In this document: positions 31,365 through 39,720 of the stretch, in pieces
Layout: every line of letters starts with the position of its first letter
Numbering within the stretch: the first letter of the stretch is position 1
Assembly: GCA_001781335.1 (NCBI GenBank)
Contig: MFLL01000027.1
Location: 1-39,720 of the forward strand
Direction: 5' to 3'
Origin: Candidatus Kaiserbacteria bacterium RIFCSPHIGHO2_02_FULL_55_25
Lineage (GTDB): Bacteria > Patescibacteriota > Minisyncoccia > Phycocordibacterales > UBA2100
Length of the DNA: 39,720 bases
Program-made: the position numbers and the translations under genes
The notes under the pieces: model-generated
What the model was told of the DNA's origin: nothing
Databases searched by the model: none
The model's input: the letters and a program-made list of their open reading frames with translations, nothing else

Positions 31365-31790
31365 TTATTGTGCTACGGCAGGTGTGGACGACGAAGTGGT
31401 CGTCTGCGGTGAGCTTGCTTGCCCTGAGCTCGTCGAAGGGGTCGAAGGGGGAGTGTAGACAATTTGTATCACCTGACTCCGGCGACGGCCATATTTATCG
31501 GTGGCGTCGAGGATAATGCGGTTTAATCCGGGGGAGAGGAGGTACGGCTCGTTGAATACGCCGCCCTCAGTCACGCTGATTTGTTTACCGTTCATGGAGA
31601 GTGAGGAAATACGGTCGGCCGTGCCTTTGATTTCGATGAACGGGTCGTGCACTTCCGTCGTTTCGGAGTTGACGACTATGCGCGGGCCGTAGAGAAGTCC
31701 GCGCGCTTCGAAATATGCGTAGCCCAGCACGAGCAAGAAAAAGACGACGATGACTATCGTGGTTATTCGGCTGTCTCGGTAGGGAAGCAT
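31365..31790 (-). CDS. Membrane-anchored protein with small beta domain
   Basis: N-terminal TM (ITTIVIVVFFLLVLGYAYF), then VVNSETTEVHDPFIEIKGTADRISSLSMNGKQISVTEGGVFNEPYLLSPGLNRIILDATDKYGRRRSQVIQI. Confidence 0.65.
   Translation of the reverse strand: MLPYRDSRITTIVIVVFFLLVLGYAYFEARGLLYGPRIVVNSETTEVHDPFIEIKGTADRISSLSMNGKQISVTEGGVFNEPYLLSPGLNRIILDATDKYGRRRSQVIQIVYTPPSTPSTSSGQASSPQTTTSSSTPAVAQ
31418..31441 (-). repeat. CCCTTCGACAAGCTCAGGG-type repeat in CDS (PSTSSGQA)
   Basis: cttgccctgagctcgtcgaagggg; same family as ileS 7785-7807. Confidence 0.65.
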
Positions 31791-32009
31791 TGTGCTTGGT
31801 AGTATAACGTGCTGGGAAGTGACCTGTCTTGATCAAACCAAAACACCAATGGACGTTGCATTGGTTGGTATTTCCAATGTCGCTCTGACTATGGGTATTG
31901 CACGACCATACAGACAGTATATTATTCGTACATATCTCGTCAATCTTCGCATCAATCCTCAGCAAACGACAGTAGAGGTCGTGACTCAAGTAGGACGATT
32001 ATAAGGTCG

Positions 32010-33380
32010 ATGAGACTGGCACTGCGCGATAGCCAGGATGTATACAACCTGCTCAACCATGCAACTATCTGGCACCGCCTCGGGGTTGCCGAGGAGGTTG
32101 GCCATTCTGCATTGTATTTGCCCTATTGCTCCGTGTTGCGTCAAAAGCCAGAAGTTGGGGCGGACCGAGTGCAAGCATTGATCGAAGAATTCGCCATGCT
32201 CTATGGCATGAGCGGTATTAGCCGTTCAATCATGCCGGGTAATGGGCAAGACCACTTCGAGATTATCGAAACAATACGCAAATTGAATCCGATATATCAG
32301 CATCTTTTATTTGAGGGGTATGAGATTGCTTCAGAACAAGAGAACGCGTCGGTTCACCGCGATCTCGCGCGTCGGGCACGTGAACGCGGCTACATGGTCA
32401 CTATTTCCTCGGGAAGTACTGTTGATAGATGGAATGCAAAACCATACTTTCGCGACCGCGTAGTCAAAGCGCTCGGCCATGGTGCCGTGCCACCGGGAGT
32501 ACACTTGGACTCGCCACAGCACTCCGAGGAAATTATCCAGGCAATCCAAAACTTATTTAAGACCGATGCGGAGCGTGTGGTGGTTAAGATTAGCGGAAGC
32601 GGTGGCAAGGGCAACACGATTCTCACTCGCGGAGAGGACGTTCAATCGGCGAGTAAAGAAATTTACTCTCGCCTGTTAGCGAAAAACGAGAAATGGGTTG
32701 CGGTTGAAGCGTGGATTCCCTGGCAAACCACAGGCTGTTGCTCGTTCTTCCTCGCCGACAACCACGCGCCAATCCCGATGACGCTGGTTGAGCAGGTACT
32801 TTCGCCGATATCGGCAGGATTCATAGGCTCAAAGTCGCTTGTTAACATTACAAGTGCCGATCAGCAGGCAATAAATGATCTCACGGCCCGTATCGTGAAT
32901 ATGGCACTCGTCGAAGGTATACGGGGTTTTTGCGGTGTGGACTTCATCATCTCGCTACCTGGACGAACCAAAAACGAGCTGTTACTTCCTTCGGGTCTCG
33001 CTTTACGCTACATCGAAGCTACTCCACGTATAGGTGCGCACAACCAGGAAATGAAGGCGCTCTCCATGATTGCTACACGTGAGGGTGCTGCTGTTGATGA
33101 CTTTGTGCATGTGCGCGTGTGCAATAATCCAATCCCCGGCACGACATCGCGTGGGGATTTGTACTCTTGGTTCGCTCAGGCACTTCGTGACCTTGCAGAG
33201 CCTCTTACTGAACAGTTCATTGATTATGACACCGTGCACTTCCTGCTCGATTGTAACTTTGGGCAAGATTTGCGGACGCGCTACGACGCCATCATGTTCG
33301 TGTGTCGCCGCGGTCGCGCTGAGGTGAAGTTGCGCGCCGCATTTAGTCACCTACAGTCACTCGGAGTGTTGCAGACTTGA
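32010..33380 (+). CDS. ATP-grasp superfamily ligase-like protein
   Basis: ERVVVKISGSGGKGNTILTRGEDV; KWVAVEAWIPW; IRGFCGVDFIISLPG...LRYIEATPRIGAHNQE, consistent with an ATP-grasp fold. Confidence 0.6.
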   Translation: MRLALRDSQDVYNLLNHATIWHRLGVAEEVGHSALYLPYCSVLRQKPEVGADRVQALIEEFAMLYGMSGISRSIMPGNGQDHFEIIETIRKLNPIYQHLLFEGYEIASEQENASVHRDLARRARERGYMVTISSGSTVDRWNAKPYFRDRVVKALGHGAVPPGVHLDSPQHSEEIIQAIQNLFKTDAERVVVKISGSGGKGNTILTRGEDVQSASKEIYSRLLAKNEKWVAVEAWIPWQTTGCCSFFLADNHAPIPMTLVEQVLSPISAGFIGSKSLVNITSADQQAINDLTARIVNMALVEGIRGFCGVDFIISLPGRTKNELLLPSGLALRYIEATPRIGAHNQEMKALSMIATREGAAVDDFVHVRVCNNPIPGTTSRGDLYSWFAQALRDLAEPLTEQFIDYDTVHFLLDCNFGQDLRTRYDAIMFVCRRGRAEVKLRAAFSHLQSLGVLQT

Positions 33381-33407
33381 GAAATTTACTGCTTTAAGTT
33401 CGTGAGA

Positions 33408-35648
33408 TTATCGTCGAGCGTTATCTTCCTCACTTTCTGCACCTGTCTCATCTTCTGGCTCTTGCGCCAGCTCGTCGGCGTTGCCCTCACCGATAATGTC
33501 GCGCGGCTTCGCTCCGTCCGCGGGCCCGACGACGCCGCGGTCTTCGAGCATGTCGATGAGCTTTGCGGCGCGCGCATAGCCGACACCGAGCTTGCGCTGG
33601 AGGTACGATGTTGATGCCTTGCCGGCTTCTATCACGGTCTTTTTTGCCTCCGGATACAACTCGTCATCATCGTCACCCTCGCTTTCCATTGAGGCGAAGA
33701 TTGCGTCCGTACCACCGTTCTGTTTTGAATTGTCGGTGAAATCTATTTCCATGGGGAGCGTGCCTTCGTTCTGTTTTGCAATCCAAGCGACCACGCGTTT
33801 CACCTCGGTCTCGGTGATAAACGGCGCTTGGATACGGCGCGGCTTGCTCATCTCGCCCGAGAGGAAGAGCATATCGCCCGCGCCAAGCAACTTCTCCGCT
33901 CCGCCGGTGTCGAGAATGGTACGCGAATCTATTTGTGAGGCGACCTGCAAGGCGACGCGGGCGGGAATGTTGGCTTTGATAAGGCCGGTGATGACCTTCA
34001 CCGACGGCCGTTGCGTAGAGAGAATGAGGTGAATACCGATGGCGCGGCTCATCTGCGCAAGGCGCACAATCCCGCTCTCGAGCTCTCGCGGGTAGGCACT
34101 CATGATGTCGGCGAGCTCGTCAATAATGAGAACGATGTATGGCATCGCTTCCGGCAACGGCTCTTCCGAGCCCGCGGCGGCCTTTTCGAGCGCGGGCGCG
34201 AGCACGTTTGTGTGGTACGAGGCGATGTCGCGCACACGCTCGGCTTCCAGGATGTTGTACCGGCGTTCCATTTCTTTCGCGAGCCACTTGAGCGCCAGTA
34301 TCGCTTTCTTCGGGTCGGTGATGACGGGGGTGAGCAGGTGGGGGATTGAATTGTACGCGGTCAGTTCGACGCGCTTCGGGTCCACCATGATAAATCGCAG
34401 CCGTTCCGGTCCGCAGCGGTAAAGGAGGCTGACGACGAAGTCGTGGATGGCCACCGACTTTCCGGCGCCGGTCGTACCGGCGACGAGAAGGTGCGGCATG
34501 CGCGCCAGGTCGGCGAAGTGCGCCTGACCGGTGATGGAGCGACCGAGCGCGACGAGTAGCGCCTTGTCGGAGCCGACGAACTGCTCGTCGGAGACAATGG
34601 GCGCCATGCCGAGCGTGGTTCGCGCAATGTTCGGCACTTCGATACCGACAAGCGACTTACCTGGAATCGGCGCTTCGATGCGCACCGGAGAGGCGGCAAG
34701 CGCAAGCTCGAGATTGCTCTGCAACGCCACGATTTTTGAAAGGCGCACACCTTCGGCCGGCTTCATCGCATAACGTGTCACGGTGGGGCCGATCGACGCC
34801 TCGTCCATCTCCACGGAGATGCCGAAATTTTGGAGCGTGCGCTTGATGATGTTCATGTTCGCTTTCACGTCGCCGACCTCCGGCTTGCCTTTGTTTTTCT
34901 GCAGGAGCGAAGCCGGCGGGGGAGTGTATGCGTTGCCGGTTGCGGCGATGATGGGGAAGCCGTCGGGCGGGGCCTCGATGCGCCTTTCAAATGTCGTCAC
35001 TGCGGGTCCGTCTTTTTTCTCACTCGCCTCGGGTTCATCGTCGCTCTCTTCGGGCTCCGGCTCGGGCTCGTCAGGAAGTCCCGTTACCGGTACGTCATCA
35101 AGAGGAATCTCCTCCGGCTCGCCGCTCGAGACAAACCATTCACGGATAGCGGCAAAAAGCGCACCGAGGTGAATATTGAACGCGATGACGAGCGCGGCAA
35201 TGATGAACGCGATGAGGAAGATGACCGTGGCGGTCGTATCGACTGCCGCGACGATAGACTGCGACACGCCTTGTCCGAGGACACCGCCATGGCCGGGGAA
35301 AGCAAGGTTGACGAGACCGAGCGCGGAGAGCAGGAACACGAACATGCTTGCGAGTTGCACCCAGCCGAACTGTCGCTCAAAAGAGCGAAAGATGAGAATG
35401 GCGAGGAGGATGAGCGAAAGGGGGAGTAGGAGGTAGCCGACCCCCAAGAGCCATGTGAACCATTCATAGAGAAGCCCCCCGACTTTTCCGCCCCCTCCCG
35501 CCTCGGCAAGGATGAGGAAACCGGCCAGGGCGACAAAGAATATCGCGATTACGCCCCGCAGTGCCTCGCTGCTCACCTTTGGCTCTGATACATCGGCCTC
35601 CTCCGCATCTTTTCGCTTGCCGTTTTTGCGTTCCCGCTTTGATTTCAT
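33408..35648 (-). CDS. ftsK: DNA translocase FtsK
   Basis: MPHLLVAGTTGAGKSVAIHDFVVSLLYRCGPERLRFIMVDPKRVELTAYNSIPHLLTPVITDPKKA...; four N-terminal TM helices; gamma domain at C-terminus. Start refined to MKSKRERKNG. Confidence 0.95.
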   Translation of the reverse strand: MKSKRERKNGKRKDAEEADVSEPKVSSEALRGVIAIFFVALAGFLILAEAGGGGKVGGLLYEWFTWLLGVGYLLLPLSLILLAILIFRSFERQFGWVQLASMFVFLLSALGLVNLAFPGHGGVLGQGVSQSIVAAVDTTATVIFLIAFIIAALVIAFNIHLGALFAAIREWFVSSGEPEEIPLDDVPVTGLPDEPEPEPEESDDEPEASEKKDGPAVTTFERRIEAPPDGFPIIAATGNAYTPPPASLLQKNKGKPEVGDVKANMNIIKRTLQNFGISVEMDEASIGPTVTRYAMKPAEGVRLSKIVALQSNLELALAASPVRIEAPIPGKSLVGIEVPNIARTTLGMAPIVSDEQFVGSDKALLVALGRSITGQAHFADLARMPHLLVAGTTGAGKSVAIHDFVVSLLYRCGPERLRFIMVDPKRVELTAYNSIPHLLTPVITDPKKAILALKWLAKEMERRYNILEAERVRDIASYHTNVLAPALEKAAAGSEEPLPEAMPYIVLIIDELADIMSAYPRELESGIVRLAQMSRAIGIHLILSTQRPSVKVITGLIKANIPARVALQVASQIDSRTILDTGGAEKLLGAGDMLFLSGEMSKPRRIQAPFITETEVKRVVAWIAKQNEGTLPMEIDFTDNSKQNGGTDAIFASMESEGDDDDELYPEAKKTVIEAGKASTSYLQRKLGVGYARAAKLIDMLEDRGVVGPADGAKPRDIIGEGNADELAQEPEDETGAESEEDNARR

Positions 35649-35832
35649 GCGGACATCATACCACGCGTTGTTTCGGATTTTTTCCGGTAATTTGCGATTT
35701 TCTTCTATGTTTAGAGCGCCAAGAAAGGAATCTCGACAGGTCATCCGGAATGCATAACAAGTCTCGAAGTGTTGGTAGGGCGAATAACCATGCCGGCAGT
35801 TGTATGTCGCACAATCACGATATCGGACACGC

Positions 35833-35861
35833 TTGTATTGTGAAATATTCCTCTATATAAT
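35833..35861 (+). promoter_or_regulatory. Promoter of the 35915 HTH gene
   Basis: TTGTAT (35833-35838), 17 nt spacer, TATAAT (35856-35861). Confidence 0.65.
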
Positions 35862-35914
35862 CCACATACCTGCGTCCTTACGGACATTTCACGGACATCT
35901 CGCAGGAGACCACA

Positions 35915-36700
35915 ATGGACGACACAAAGGACATCCAAAAGAACAACTCTCTATCGGTTTTTCTTGATGGCCAGACAAGAACGAACCCGTTTGGTCTCAA
36001 TCGCGCGGCTGAACGGGCATACCGTCGTGCAGAGCGCATCTGTGCGGCCGCCTACCTGCTCACGAGCCATATACCGGGCACAGAGAACATAAGAGGCGAA
36101 GTCCGGGTCTCCGGCACAGGTCTCCTCTCCGACGCGCTGGCGCTGCGTGACGACATGCGCTCGCTCCAGTCAAAAAGAGTGCTGAACCTCCAATTGCGGG
36201 TGCGTCACATGATTTCCCTTATCAGAGTCCTCTCTGCTGCCGGATTTATATCGGAGGCTAATGCGAACACCATGACCGAAGCGCTCGATGAGCTTGGGAA
36301 TTTCACGTCAGTATCGCAGAGGTCTGCGCTCTCGGAGAGTGTTTCTATATCGCGTGAGGATCTTATGGACATCGGTTCTGTACAGCGGAGTCAAAGTCCA
36401 AGAAGAGTCATAAAGGACACTCACGGTGCGTCCGATACGATAAAGGACAGTGTGCACATATCGGACAATGTCAAAGTGTCCAATACGAAGTCCAATTCAA
36501 ATGGGACAAGTGGCTCCCGTGTCCAAAACATCCTCGAGATATTGAGGGTGGGTGGTTCGCTCGGCATTAGAGACATTGCATCAAACTTGCCGGAATACAG
36601 CGAGAAGATGATACAACGCGAGCTTCTTGGTATGGTCGCACGTGGTCAAATCCGCAAAATAGGGCTCAAAAGATGGAGCAAATACTCCCTCGCACAGTAA
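35915..36700 (+). CDS. Hypothetical protein with C-terminal winged-helix-like domain
   Basis: NRAAERAYRRAERICAAAYLLTSHI helical N-terminus; SRVQNILEILRVGGSLGIRDIASNLPEYSEKMIQRELLGMVARGQIRKIGLKRWSKYSLA HTH. Confidence 0.7.
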   Translation: MDDTKDIQKNNSLSVFLDGQTRTNPFGLNRAAERAYRRAERICAAAYLLTSHIPGTENIRGEVRVSGTGLLSDALALRDDMRSLQSKRVLNLQLRVRHMISLIRVLSAAGFISEANANTMTEALDELGNFTSVSQRSALSESVSISREDLMDIGSVQRSQSPRRVIKDTHGASDTIKDSVHISDNVKVSNTKSNSNGTSGSRVQNILEILRVGGSLGIRDIASNLPEYSEKMIQRELLGMVARGQIRKIGLKRWSKYSLAQ

Positions 36701-36953
36701 ATCCTGCTATTTTTAGCCATAGGCCTTCATCGTCCCTACACGGGAAGTTTCTGTGTTCCGGAAATACCGGAAATATATGGCTTTGTGGAACGTCATAGTG
36801 GATGCCCCCTCTCTCATTGACTCCCCGTTGGGGCTGGAGTATTCTGCGGCGGTAACTCGTGAAGCGGAATATGCCCAATAAATGGGCGTTTTTCATCACA
36901 AGTTATCCACAAAACAGGGGTGGGCAAATACAACCGCTCTTTGCCTCCTAGTA

Positions 36954-37435
36954 TATAATTGCGCTGATGTGCCAATGTGGTGCATTGCGCAGGGAGGTGG
37001 CGGAAGTCGCCCTCTGTGCGGTTCTTTGACATTTGGATAAGGAAACAATATTCAGGGTGTCGCACACCCGCGTTCATGATGAACATGAACACCCGCTCCC
37101 TTTCTCAGGGAGGCGGTTCTGTACGTCTGCTAATCCCGACACGTCCGCATGTCCGCACGAATTATTCCCTATTGCTGCTAATCCCTCGCTCCGCACTACA
37201 ATTATTAGAAGGAGTAGGGGCTAGCATAATTATCACGGCTAGCGAGGATCCGAAATGAAAGCTTGCTTTCATTTCGTCCGAGCGAAGACGGGATATGAGA
37301 CGCGGCAAACCGCGTCGATTATTAGTTGTCTTTCACTTCGGTGGAGGACACACAACAGTACGCGCTCCTCGTCGAAAGGGTGCGCGTGCGACTCGTTCGC
37401 TTTTTAGAGCGGACGGGAAAGGTCAAAAACAAACT
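36954..37435 (+). promoter_or_regulatory. Candidate promoter (TATAAT 36954-36959) and long structured leader of the S-layer-like gene
   Basis: About 470 nt without a convincing ORF and with several hairpins: gggtgt-cgc-acaccc (37055-37069), cgaaatgaaagc-tt-gctttcatttcg (37251-37276), gacgcgg-caaa-ccgcgtc (37299-37316). Confidence 0.5.
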
Positions 37436-39720
37436 ATGAGTAAAGCATTAGCAACAAAAAATGTTGCGGCAGTTGCTTTGGCTCTCGCTATGGTTTTTGG
37501 TTTCACGTTTGCATTTGCCAAGCCGGTTCATGCTGACGCGCTTTCCGATCTCCAAGCGCAGGTCCAGGCATTGCTCGCACAGATTGCATCGCTCCAGGGT
37601 GGCTCGTCCACTTCCGGTGGCGCGTGCTTCACGTTCACGCAGACCCTTCAGCAGGGCTCGACGGGAGCTGAAGTCATGCAAGTTCAGAAATTCCTTAACA
37701 ATCACGGCTTCACGGTCGCGGCGACAGGTGCAGGTTCTCCGGGTAACGAGTCTTCGTACTTCGGTGGTCTCACCAAAGCAGCGGTCATGAAATTCCAGGC
37801 TGGTAACGGCATCTCGCCGGTCGCCGGTTACTGGGGTCCGATAACTCGCGCAAAAGCCAACGGCATGTGCGCAGGTACGGGTACAGGCACGGGTACAGGC
37901 ACGGGTACAGGCACGACAGCTGGGGGCAACCTCATCATCGCCGCAGGTTCTCAGCCGGCCAACTCGCTCGCTCCGCAAGGCGCGGCGCGCGTTCCGTTCA
38001 CGACATTCACTCTCACCAACACGTCCAACGCGGCGGTGACGGTCAATGGCGTGTCGATACAGCGCACGGGCCTCGCACAGGACGCAGTCTTCTCTGGCGT
38101 TGTCTTGGTTGACTCCAACAACATTCAGGTAGGCACGTCCAAGACCTTCAACTCTCTCCATCAGACTACGGTTGGCGACACGTTCGTCGTTCAGCCCGGT
38201 CAGACGATGACGTTGACGGTTGCGGGCAACATGGCTGCTTCCCTCGCCAGCTACGCTGGTCAGGTCGCAGGCATCACCGTCACTGGCGTCAATGTCGCCA
38301 GCGGCACGGTAGGCGGCTCGCTCCCGATTACGGGCGCGATGCAGACTATCAACGCGACACTTTCGCTCGGTTCCGTTTCGACGACCACATCGGCCTTCGA
38401 TCCGGGCGTGGCAACCACCAAGAACATCGGCGACACGGGAATCAAATTCTCGGGCGTCAAGTTCACGGCCGGTTCCACCGAAGACCTCAAGCTCTACAGC
38501 ATCCGCTGGAGGCAGGTCGGTTCGGTCAGCTCGTCTGACTTGACCAACGTCGTGACCATCGTCAACGGTACTTCGTACCCGACGACGGTTGACTCGACAG
38601 GCAAGTACTACTCGACGGTGTTCCCGGGCGGTCTCTTGATCGGCAAGGGCAACTCAATCGATGTGTACGTGCAGGGTGATATCGTCGGTAGCAACTCCTC
38701 GTCCCGCACCGTGGACTTCGACCTCGACAAGGTCACGGATGTGTACTTCGTAGGTCAGCTCTACGGCTACGGTATCGCTCCGAGCGGCACCTACACGCCG
38801 TGGTACAACGGCTACGTCGTGACCCTCTCCGGTGCGTCGGTAACGACCATCGGCAAGGACACGAGTGCCGCGAACGCCGCGCAGAACATCGCGATCAACG
38901 TCGCGAATCAGCCGCTCGGCGGCTTCGTGATCGACCTCAAGGGTGAGGCCATCTCGGTCCAGTCCCAGGTCTTCACCATCGCCACTTCGTCGGCATCCAC
39001 GGGTCTTCTCACCAACGTATCACTCGTTGACGAGAACGGCGTCGTGGTCGCCGGTCCGGTTGATGCTACGTGGTCTTCGGGTAGCATGATCGTAACCTTC
39101 ACTGATACCGTGACGTACCCGTTGGGTCGCCACACATTCAGCTTGAAGGGCAAGATCCCGTCCGGCGCCGGCAACGGTGCGACGGTCGCTGTCACGACGA
39201 ACCCATCCAGCAACTGGACCAACATCACCGGTCAGACGACGGGTAACTCCGTCACGCTCTCCGGTGCGGGTAGCTTCACGATGAACACGATGACGGTGAA
39301 AGCGGGTGCGCTCGCAGTCACCATCGGCACTACTCCGGTCGCCCAGAACATCATCGCCGGTGTGCAGGGCTTCACCTTCGCGAACGTCCAGTTGGATGCT
39401 TCGCAGTCGGGCGAGGACGTCCGCATCAGCTCGATCGCGCTCACCGAGAACGGAAGCAGTCATGCTTTCGCGGGTGCGCACAACAAGCTCTCGACGTGTC
39501 AGCTCTACGACGGCGCTACCGCACTCAACGGCGGCAGCAACGTAGTTAGCGGCGATTCAGTCGCAACGACTACGACGGCAACGCAGGCAAGCACCTTCAC
39601 GCTCGACAACTCGCTTACAATCGCGAAGGGAACGGTGAAGACGCTTGCGCTCAAGTGCAACGTCGCCACCACGGCCGACTCGAACTCGCGATTCCAGTGG
39701 GGCATCGCTTCTGCCCAGAT
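37436..39720 (+). CDS. Secreted peptidoglycan-binding-domain / S-layer-like protein, 3'-truncated by window edge
   Basis: MSKALATKNVAAVALALAMVFGFTFAFAKPVHADALSDLQAQVQALLAQIASLQ...FTQTLQQGSTGAEVMQVQKFLNNHGFTV...GGLTKAAVMKFQAGNGISPVAGYWGPITRAKAN; then Thr/Ser/Val-rich beta domains open to the window end (absent from the ORF track because there is no stop). Confidence 0.88.
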   Translation, partial: MSKALATKNVAAVALALAMVFGFTFAFAKPVHADALSDLQAQVQALLAQIASLQGGSSTSGGACFTFTQTLQQGSTGAEVMQVQKFLNNHGFTVAATGAGSPGNESSYFGGLTKAAVMKFQAGNGISPVAGYWGPITRAKANGMCAGTGTGTGTGTGTGTTAGGNLIIAAGSQPANSLAPQGAARVPFTTFTLTNTSNAAVTVNGVSIQRTGLAQDAVFSGVVLVDSNNIQVGTSKTFNSLHQTTVGDTFVVQPGQTMTLTVAGNMAASLASYAGQVAGITVTGVNVASGTVGGSLPITGAMQTINATLSLGSVSTTTSAFDPGVATTKNIGDTGIKFSGVKFTAGSTEDLKLYSIRWRQVGSVSSSDLTNVVTIVNGTSYPTTVDSTGKYYSTVFPGGLLIGKGNSIDVYVQGDIVGSNSSSRTVDFDLDKVTDVYFVGQLYGYGIAPSGTYTPWYNGYVVTLSGASVTTIGKDTSAANAAQNIAINVANQPLGGFVIDLKGEAISVQSQVFTIATSSASTGLLTNVSLVDENGVVVAGPVDATWSSGSMIVTFTDTVTYPLGRHTFSLKGKIPSGAGNGATVAVTTNPSSNWTNITGQTTGNSVTLSGAGSFTMNTMTVKAGALAVTIGTTPVAQNIIAGVQGFTFANVQLDASQSGEDVRISSIALTENGSSHAFAGAHNKLSTCQLYDGATALNGGSNVVSGDSVATTTTATQASTFTLDNSLTIAKGTVKTLALKCNVATTADSNSRFQWGIASAQ
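37877..37912 (+). repeat. Three perfect tandem copies of a 12-bp unit encoding a GTGT linker
   Basis: acgggtacaggc x3. Confidence 0.9.

Noticed and set aside
31792-32004. Small ORF before the ATP-grasp gene
   Set aside because: No recognisable domain or clear ribosome-binding site; kept only as a possible substrate-peptide candidate to check.
36903-36911. Perfect DnaA box TTATCCACA
   Set aside because: Only a single box was noticed nearby; no AT-rich unwinding element, dnaA or dnaN, so insufficient for an origin call.
1-39720. CRISPR arrays, rRNA genes, tRNA genes, IS elements
   Set aside because: None recognised on reading; no regularly spaced direct repeats or transposase-like proteins were seen.

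Overview
The window looks like a chromosomal segment of a Patescibacteria/CPR (Parcubacteria-like) bacterium. This is inferred from gene content, a rplK without rplA, and a rpsF-ssb-rpsR cluster without rplI. Housekeeping genes dominate: secE, nusG, rplK, tmk, argS, ileS, recO, glyS, metG, tatD, rpsF, ssb, rpsR, efp, recA and ftsK, plus the start of a large secreted peptidoglycan-binding/S-layer-like protein that the ORF track misses. The standout system is a complete diversity-generating retroelement (DGR) at about 18.55-21.24 kb. It has a target gene whose 3' end is a variable repeat (VR, 19278-19401), a template repeat (TR, 19729-19852), an Avd-like four-helix-bundle gene on the opposite strand, and a reverse transcriptase with LGNLTSQ and YADD motifs. 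Over 123 aligned nt, TR and VR differ at 21 positions and all 21 are adenines in the TR. A G10 tract lies where the antisense avd and RT 5' ends meet. Adding one G (or removing two) would open both N-termini, including an RT start with a good Shine-Dalgarno, which suggests phase variation or an assembly indel. Other notable items are a two-subunit ATP-citrate lyase (aclB-aclA), several families of short palindromic repeats inserted in frame in essential genes (including a repeat nested inside a repeat in metG), recurring leaderless-type -10 boxes 6 nt before ATG, a shared CTATTC-ATG leader motif, and a long structured leader upstream of the S-layer-like gene.
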